Source: Margaritifera margaritifera (lineage: Eukaryota; Mollusca; Bivalvia; Unionida; Margaritiferidae). Taken from it: a DNA stretch of 64,000 nucleotides. The notes under the pieces are model-generated. The model had not been told where the DNA came from. It saw nothing but the letters and a program-made list of their open reading frames with translations, and searched no databases. Where the stretch lies: contig JAQPZY010000962.1 of assembly GCA_029931535.1 (NCBI GenBank), forward strand, positions 124,001 through 188,000. Direction: 5' to 3'. This document shows positions 56,618-64,000 of this stretch, piece by piece. Both the position numbers and the translations under genes were made by a program. Every line of letters begins with the position of its first letter. Position 1 is the first letter of the stretch.

Positions 56618-58091
56618 AGTGGTGTTTAAATGCACTTCTTTAGCTTACTACAATCAGTATTCAAGACTAACTAACTGTACGTGCGATTCTGCTGATAAAT
56701 ATTCGACCCAGTCATTTTTGTTACTTACGTTTAAACCTTTTTACCTGTTGGTGTACAAGGTCAGATATATATGACTGAACGAATATTTGTCTGTCTTCCT
56801 GTTTTCCTAAAATGGAATCATTAACTTATGACAAGGGGAAGAAGTCGCGAAGATTTACTTGACAGAGATATTAGCAGAGTTATCTAACTTTCTATGTAAA
56901 TACTGCTCAGTGTTCGTCTAATGAAATTTACATGTTTCCGTTATTCTGTCATAAAAAACGGCGCTATTTATACACTTAATACTTGAAATGGTTTGGAAAA
57001 TAATATTGAAAGTAGCACAACTGAGGAAAAAAATCCAAAAGAAAAAAAAAAAGTTTGAATATTGTTTTTCTCTAGTGACAAAAACGTTATGAACGTTGGG
57101 CATGATTAGAAGAAATAAAAGTATGCTGTTTAACAGAATTAGAATATTGAAAAAAATTCGGGTCGCAGCACAAATTATTCGTGAGTCTCCGTCCTTGTTA
57201 TGCCGACTTCTTATGGAGCACGTGCTACATGCTTTCCTCTACTTGGTACACATGGCTACAAATGCAAAGTGAAAGAGATGTAGGCCTGTAACTTGTACAG
57301 TTTTTGGGAAGAGAAAATGGAAGCAGAACACAAAAGAAGAGCAAAGTGCAGACTAAGCTTAGACGACGAATTCGATTGGCGGACTTAAGCACAAGATTGG
57401 GGCCAAAATCAAACTTTGCAGTTATGACCTACTTGCTCGATCTTAAGTGTTTACATTATTATACTACATGTGGTTTTGTTTTTTATATTTCTATGAAAAT
57501 TTTAAATGACCCTATGAACACGAAGAATAAATTTCAAGAGGATGTAGGTTTACTAATAATAAGACCGTTATGTTATATGGTCTTCATTCATTTGTTTAAT
57601 GGTGCTGATCTTTTAGAAGAAATGCATTACAACCGTGGTAGTGGCGCCACTGGGCTACCGTATGCTTTGTACAATCTATCAACAATTCACAAAACATAGT
57701 TTGCGTCCAAAAGCAACTTATGGTTTATGTGTCCGTTTCGGTCATTACACCATGTATTTGGGTCATATAACTTCAAATGAGCAGATCATAAACTATACAT
57801 TGTAATTAGTTCTAACTGATAGGAGTACTTAGATCACATTATGGTCATTACAAATATGTAAAAATATCTTATCAACTGCCACTAGAACGCCCAGTCGATT
57901 TGAAATCAACTAGGCGACACATCAAACATTTTCAAGCTGTAATTCCCGTAGAAATAGTTATGTAAACTTTTGTAATTTCAACGCTTTTTGTGTTTATTGT
58001 TTGTCTTGTCTCTGTTTTCCCTTGCTGGATCCAGTGCACTTGAGAGGACTGTAATTTGCCATATGGTTTGTACTCTTCATATGATTTGTAC

Positions 58092-58097
<6 letters not shown>
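56618..58097. other. Unassigned DNA with one unconvincing open frame
   Basis: The 131-codon frame at 57304-57699 opens with TTG. Its first ATG is at codon 41, leaving about 91 residues (MTYLLDLKCLHYYTTCGFVF...), with no recognised family. It might be a spurious frame. No other feature is supported. Confidence 0.4.

Positions 58098-58165
<68 letters not shown>
58098..58165. repeat. (TA)n microsatellite
   Basis: About 68 bp of alternating T and A. Confidence 0.98.
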
Positions 58166-58166
<1 letters not shown>

Positions 58167-60630
58167 TCATGAACTTACGCAAAAGATTAACCTATGAAAG
58201 GACAATGTCAAATGTAAGCCCCACAGTGAATTTCTTTTGTTGTAAGGGTGCGGTAACCTCCTGGGGTTAAGAGCTGCGAAACCCACTCCGAACTGTTGCC
58301 TAGGATATAGGAAAATGGACGGTTGAGATTAGTGAGACAGAGCATATGTATATGCTTTTATATGTTCGACGCCGAGGCCAGGGTTAGTTTAACAGCTCTA
58401 CTCTACTTCATGATTTAATTGCTTAATGCAAAAGTACTTTATATGTCCCTTAACCGATGAATTTCTTCGTTCTCTTCTTGTTTGTTATAACACATGAATC
58501 CCGCAGCGTATGATGTATATGCATGATCTCAGTATATTAACTTAAGCAATAGCTTGCATTGCAGTAGAGGTAAATATGATAATGAAAATGACTAATTAAA
58601 TGAAAATAAGTCACTTAGAAGTTGTAGTGACGAATGTCTTAAGCATCAGACTATAATTTTATCTATTTGTTTTATATTCATAATATTTTCCACCTACATA
58701 ATCTGTACTTACGGTTTATTGACCTCTTCGAAATGTGTCAGATGACGTATACAGCTCCGTACGACAACTTCGCTATTTTCCGACAACTTTGCTTTTTTCC
58801 GACAACTTCGCTATTTTCCGGTTGCATATTAACGAGGCGCGACTATTAAATTTCTGCAAATATTGAATACGAATTGCCTGTATACAGTCTCCTGTAGAAA
58901 CTTATTTTGTCCTAAATCTCTATACAGGAGCACGATAAAGCACATATCCATCGCTTATATTGGCACAAGAAATACGGGTAGTGTTTCATTAATCAGAAAC
59001 AAATTTAGGCATGCCATGTTCGTACTATTTTCAAGATTATTAGACTTAAATTGATCTTCATCAAAATTTGTTTGTAAATGCTACATATAGGCAAAAGAAA
59101 TGTCTGCAACAATTCCGGAATACCACTTTTTTGGGGCTCGAGGTCCTTCCAGAGATTCGCGTCACTTAAGGAAGTAAAGAAAGAAAAACCACATTTGGGT
59201 AGATCTTGGATTTTGTTCAAAATCGCCCAAGAACGGCCTATTATTGGTTGATTTCGCTGCGCGCTGCGGTTTTGTATACAACACCGATAGGGATTGGTAT
59301 AGCACATTCTGCTTGGTCTGTACTGAGATGATTATCCTATCAGTGGTCAGCTGGCATACTTCAGTCGGAGAAGTGTGAATAAAATATATGAACCGCTTGC
59401 AGTTGATGAAATGTTTCCTTTAGACAATAAGCGACGGCGTTTCATCTGAAATGCTTGCTTTTCACGAAAACGTGATCAAAATTTGACGACTTCATCTAGG
59501 AGTGGTTCGATCGTGAAGTTATGAAGAGGCACTTATATGAGATCTCTTCAACAATCAAAGGTTAGTAATATTTATTTTCTACAGTAACATAAATACTGTA
59601 ACAACCCTACTGTATGTGCTATTTGTATTTACGTCTCCGTTTATAGCGTTGTTAGATTTTAGAGATTATTTACTTGATTATGTGCAGTCGGTGTTGTGAA
59701 TATATTTCTCAGACCGAGTAATTAGCCAATTACTAGGAGCAGGCGTCATAATGTACAGTATTCACGAGACTTAATGGTAGCATGGATGAGTTTTGTAAAA
59801 TGGACCCTCCATAATTTCTCAACAAGAATTCTCGGGATATTCTCACGTATAAGTGTTTGGTCATTTGATATAGGACTAATTCTCTGTATGAGGTGTTTGG
59901 GTCATGTTTTGTAGTACGTGGCCTGAAATACCGATTTACGGCTTGGAAAAGCGCCCTGATAATTCAGACTTATGTGAGCAAGAATAACCATGCAAGTGTG
60001 ATATTAGGGTTTCATGAATGTTACAATGATTAAAAGCTGCAAAACAGACGAATTTATGTCCTGAAAAAGATGGTATTTACTTATCTAAAAATCTTCAAAT
60101 CATTTTCACCTTCACCCAGGTGGCGCTCCCAGGCCCGTATATCCCCGACTTTTCTGGATTGGACACTTTAGGACATTCTTGTGCCTGTAAATAATATCAA
60201 AGAGGAAGACTGAAATGACTTTCTATAACTCGTTCTGAAAAAATAATTTTTTTTCCCACAGTGGAGGGCGACATCTTCGCTTCACAGTTAAACACGTTAT
60301 GGTTGAAATGACAGTACAGTGTGCATAAAATATTCCGCCTGAAAATGGAAAGTACGTGATTAGTAACCTGACCAAAATCTATGTGTTCTTAGTTATAAGA
60401 CTCGATCGCAAGTCTTCTTCCCTTTGTAATGACAAACACGTGTTTACTTCCGTATGTTTTTTCTTCCCTTCAGTCCGTAGAATAAGTTCAAATGCAATAA
60501 ATGTAAACAGCTCGTTTATTGTTGATTGTAGGGGTGTCCTGTCATCTTAATGTTACCGTACAACTTCTTTGTTTACATGGAGCGGTTAACTGATTATTGT
60601 ATGGTGGCCTATAACGATTCCAGGTGCTTT
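58166..60630. other. Unassigned DNA
   Basis: A short triple repeat of ACAACTT(C/T)GCTATTTTCCG occurs at 58763-58820. Otherwise I see no gene, RNA or element. Confidence 0.4.
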
Positions 60631-60631
60631 T

Positions 60632-61400
60632 ATACATAAAGTGTAACGACCATAGGATAAAAAGTTACAGTGATGTAGTGTTAAATAGAAGCCTGTGTCA
60701 AACAATTAACCATGTCCATGTTTTGACCATGACAAAGAGACTACTTCCTAGGCAAAGTATCAAAAGATTCTCTGTAAACATTAGTACAACTGCTAAGAAA
60801 CACATCTATCAAAGAATAAACATCATTGGTATACAGTTAATGACTACAGGACCAACATTGCTAAGATATTGTCAAATATCATTCAAGCACTAATGAAAAT
60901 AAGGTTCATGAGACAAATAACAGTATAGTACTTCTCCAAATAGTTTCATGTATAAAGTTCCATGACCATAGGATGAAAAGTTGCAAAGGCATATAGCTAA
61001 GTAGGAACTTGCCCCAAAACTCTAACAATGTCAAAGGTACATAACCCCTACCCTACCCCCCCCCCTCCACACACACTTTCAGTTGCAACATATTTCCTGT
61101 CATCATTATCAATAAGTAACAGCCCTGAAAAGAATACACATAATAACTTGGTGATTTGATGAAAGAACAGATCATATAGATATACCGTATATACTCGATA
61201 CCAATTGCAAACTGCATAGACCCAGATCTGTAAGGGGTAATCAGTAGAACAAACAACATATACCCTGATCTGCTGGCACATTATGTGAAGGCTGATCAGA
61301 GTCTATGTTGCTTTTGGAGCCGTATTATACGCGAGTATAGACGGTAAGTAAGAACTTGCCCTAAAACTTTATCCTGAAGCTAAGTCCCAATTTATACACC
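60632..61400. repeat. Worn ~320-350 bp repeat interrupted by a MITE
   Basis: 'GACCATAGGATAAAAAGTTA' near 60649 recurs as 'GACCATAGGATGAAAAGTTG' near 60962. 'AGTAGGAACTTGCCCCAAAA' near 60999 recurs as 'AGTAAGAACTTGCCCTAAAA' near 61346, directly after the MITE end. Spacing of about 320-350 bp suggests two to three old tandem units. Confidence 0.5.
61183..61348. repeat. MITE-like foldback element, copy B (inverted relative to copy A)
   Basis: Begins TACCGTATATACTCG and ends CGAGTATAGACGGTA, which are imperfect terminal inverted repeats. The interior has ACTGCATAGACCCAGATCTG and 'GTAATCAGTAGAACAAACAA', the latter the complement of text at 4148-4176 in copy A. Length is about 166 bp. Confidence 0.75.
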
Positions 61401-61617
61401 TCCATAAGGTCCGTCTAGAGCCAAAATGTTATATATTCTAGAGTATAAATTTCATATACTGATAAATAACAATATTTCTACTAATACTCGCCCATGCGGA
61501 ATGCTAAATGAAGGAGAATTAAAAATAAACAACTTGTCCTAAGATTTGAACCAAGATAGGACGTGGACGACGATCCCTGGATGACTACATAGTGAAGTTA
61601 AAAAGAGTGGAATTTTA

Positions 61618-61685
61618 TCAAAATTATTGCTCGAATCAAGACTTGATCTTTGCTCGAATCAAGACTTGATCTTTGCTCGAAAGAT
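61618..61685. repeat. Small tandem repeat of a TCAAGACTTGA palindrome
   Basis: GCTCGAATCAAGACTTGATC occurs twice in succession about 23 bp apart, followed by a partial third GCTCGAA. Confidence 0.85.
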
Positions 61686-62182
61686 GATCGTATAAATCTA
61701 GAGTTTTACTCAAAATTTCGTAGGAGTCGTATGGTGACTCTTCTCCCATGTTTTTCGTCGACACGTATGAGGAACAGTAGACCCCACAACCCACAAAAAA
61801 AAGAGACCGCACATGTTCTTTATGTAAATGATGAGATAATTAAGGTCATATTCAGCACAGTATCAGCAGAAGAAGGTATAATGCTTTAATACAATAAATA
61901 CTATCGTGGCGTAGTAGTATGATTGCTTACTCTTTAAATCAAACTTTCATGGGATATTTAACTACAGAAAACCAAAACATAACTCGTTTCCGAGGAATAT
62001 ATGGATATACACCCAAGGCGACTATAATCTCCTGAGACATAAAGCATCCACTACCGACTGGGTTTGCTTGAAATATTGACAAATATGCAAAAAAATATCA
62101 CTGACTACATAGTCTTGATATATGGCCCATGTATTCCGAATAGAACTGTTAAAATTAAACCATCAGAACCCCATGGATCATA

Positions 62183-63092
62183 ATGGCAATCAAAAGGTCA
62201 ATAAGCAAACGTAAGAGAGTCTATCGAAAAGCCAAGCAATCTAATCTATCATCTCACTGGACTAAATTTTGTTCCTTGCGGAACAAAACACTCTCTAGAA
62301 AAGCCAAACAATTGGCACAAAAGTTAAAGTCATGCACTACATCATCCAAAGATTGGTGGTCAGTCCTTAAGGTATTCATCAACCCTCGCCGTACACATTC
62401 TATTCGATACCGTACACATTCTATTCCATACCTTCAACATAATTATAATTACCGATAAAGCTGACATCGCTGAGATATTTAACGATTTTTGTTGTTGAGC
62501 AAACTGTAGTAGATAAAACAATGTTAACCCTTTAGATATATCTTTACATACGGATGTAAGTTTATATTCTATAGAACTAACGCCTGACGAAGTACAAAAT
62601 GTTCTCAAAAACCTTCCTCTTGGTAAGGCTTCTGGTCCGGATGGTCTAAATAACTGTATTCTGCCTGAGCTGTGTAATGAACTCTCACATCCGCTTTGTT
62701 CACTTTGTAACTAGTCTCTTAGAGAATCAACCTTTCCAGACACTTGAAAAGAAGCAAACGTTTGTCCAGTTTTAAAGAAGAGCGACCCTTCCACCGTAAC
62801 TAATTACAGACCAATATCGCTTCTCAATACTGTTAGCAAAGTTTTTGAAAGACTGGTTTTTAAACACATATTTAATTACTTCCGTGAAAATAACATTCGT
62901 ATACCTTTCCAGTCTGGTTTTATTCCGGGTGATTCTACATTTAATCAATTAACATACCTCTATGATAAGTTCTGCAAAGCAATAGATTCTGAAAAGGAAA
63001 TTAGAGTTGTGTTTAGCGGCATAAGAACAGCTATTGACTGATTGTGGCATAAAGGACTCGTTCATAAATTGAAAGCTACTGGATTGTAAAGA
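62183..63092 (+). mobile_element. Jockey/CR1-like LINE reverse transcriptase fragment
   Basis: The first frame reads 'RKAKQSNLSSHWTKFCSLRN' and 'SCTTSSKDWWSVLK' (EN-RT linker). The following phases read 'LTPDEVQNVLKNLPLGKASG', 'PDGLNN', 'SLRESTFPDT', 'EANVCPVLKKSDPSTVTNYR', 'PISLLNTVSKVFERLVF', 'PFQSGFIPGDSTFNQL', 'LYDKFCKAIDSEKEIRVVF' and 'LWHKGLVHKLKATGL'. These are the fingers and motif A region of an invertebrate jockey/CR1-like RT. The RT stops there, well before the FADD/YADD core, so this is a fragment truncated at both ends. A short duplication (CGTACACATTCTAT at 62390 and 62411) sits in the linker. Confidence 0.85.
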
Positions 63093-63348
63093 CAGTGCTT
63101 TCAGAATAATTTATTCGTCGAATAATGCTAATGGATATTGTTTCGATCGTACCGTTTGCCAGTAGTACCTACAATAAATTATAGTCATTGATAATAGGTA
63201 AACATATTAAATAAACTTTCACTAGAACGAAGAATTTATTTTTCGTTAATTTATAACTCTTTGCTAAGAATGATAAAGTTCAAAATTTTTAAAAGATATT
63301 TTGACACAAGCTCAATAAATGTACAGGAGAACACATGCACGAATGTCT
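63093..63348. other. Unassigned AT-rich DNA
   Basis: No feature seen between the LINE fragment and the 22 bp array. Confidence 0.35.
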
Positions 63349-64000
63349 TCACACCATAGTGGTAATTTATTTACACCGTAGTGGTAATTTATTTACGCCA
63401 TAGTAGTAATTTATTTACACCATAGTGGTAATTTATTTACACCATAGTAGTAATTTATTTACACCATAGTAGTAATTTATTTATACCATAGTAGTAATTT
63501 ATTTACACCATAGTGGTAATTTATTTACACCATAGTGGTAATTTATTTACACCATAGTAGTAATTTATTTACACCATAGGGGTAATTTATTTACACCACA
63601 GTGGTAATTTATTTACACCGTAGTGGTAATTTATTTACACCACAGTGGTAATTTATTTACACCGTAGTGTTAATTTATTTACACCATAGTGGTAATTTAT
63701 TTACACCATAGTGGTAATTTATTTACACCGTAGTGGTAATTTATTTACACCATAGTGGTAATTTATTTACACCATAGTGGTAATTTATTTACACCATAGT
63801 AGTAATTTATTTATACCATAGGGGTAATTTATTTACACCATAGTAGTAATTTATTTACACCATACGGGTAATTTATTTACACCACAGTAGTAATTTATTT
63901 ACACCATAGTGGTAATTTATTTAAACCATAGTGGTAATTTATTTACACCGTAGTAGTAATTTATTTACACCATAGTGGTAATTTATTTACACCATAGTAG
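63349..64000. repeat. 22 bp minisatellite running off the window end
   Basis: About 30 copies of CACCATAGTGGTAATTTATTTA, with point variants (CATAGTAG, CGTAGTGG, CACAGTGG, CATAGGGG) mixed along the array. It continues to the last base, so its full length is unknown. Confidence 0.97.

Noticed and set aside
57304..57699. 131-codon ORF as a real gene
   Set aside because: It opens with TTG, the first ATG leaves about 91 codons, and no domain or splice signal was recognised.

Overview
This window looks like nuclear DNA from a marine invertebrate, most likely a mollusc or another lophotrochozoan. The reasons are high AT content, very many (TA)n/(GA)n microsatellites and minisatellites, worn ~140 bp repeats of the 'AAGGTCAAGGTCA' kind common in bivalve and gastropod genomes, a tRNA-derived SINE, and several invertebrate-type LINEs. 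There are no bacterial operons, no rRNA and no CRISPR array. I found no complete conventional host gene. The only plausible host coding piece is one 112 bp exon with good splice sites near 8.4 kb.

Layout. 0-9.8 kb: apparently intronic or intergenic, with a SINE, three families of ~140 bp worn tandem repeats, a MITE, a dead Tc1/mariner transposase and the candidate exon. 9.8-13.4 kb (minus strand): a LINE with an open endonuclease domain, an internally deleted reverse transcriptase and a C-terminal C2H2 finger, next to a rearranged second copy of the same family. 13.4-18.7 kb: mostly unassigned, with a LINE ORF1-like remnant (15.9-16.7 kb) and microsatellites. 18.7-20.6 kb and 22.9-27.3 kb (plus strand): two decayed LINEs. 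The second is nearly full length and carries a 33 bp in-frame minisatellite. 28-37.5 kb: a block of minus-strand coding remains, comprising a protein-primed family-B DNA polymerase pseudogene of Polinton/Maverick type, an intact but 3'-truncated 388-codon ORF, a 209-codon pseudogene, and two Gln-rich pseudogenes that share an upstream motif. 37.5-44 kb: unassigned AT-rich DNA, a near-perfect hairpin and a cluster of (TA)n tracts. 44-46 kb: a LINE 3' portion with a 39 bp in-frame minisatellite. 46-56.7 kb: satellite-like DNA with 74, 40, 55/53 and 44 bp arrays. 56.7-64 kb: unassigned DNA, a second MITE copy, another LINE RT fragment, and a 22 bp array running off the window end.

The coding content is almost all transposon-derived and inactive. 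The pieces do not form a working pathway. The least explained part is the co-oriented minus-strand block at 29.5-37.4 kb. Family names rest on motif recognition only; no database search was run.
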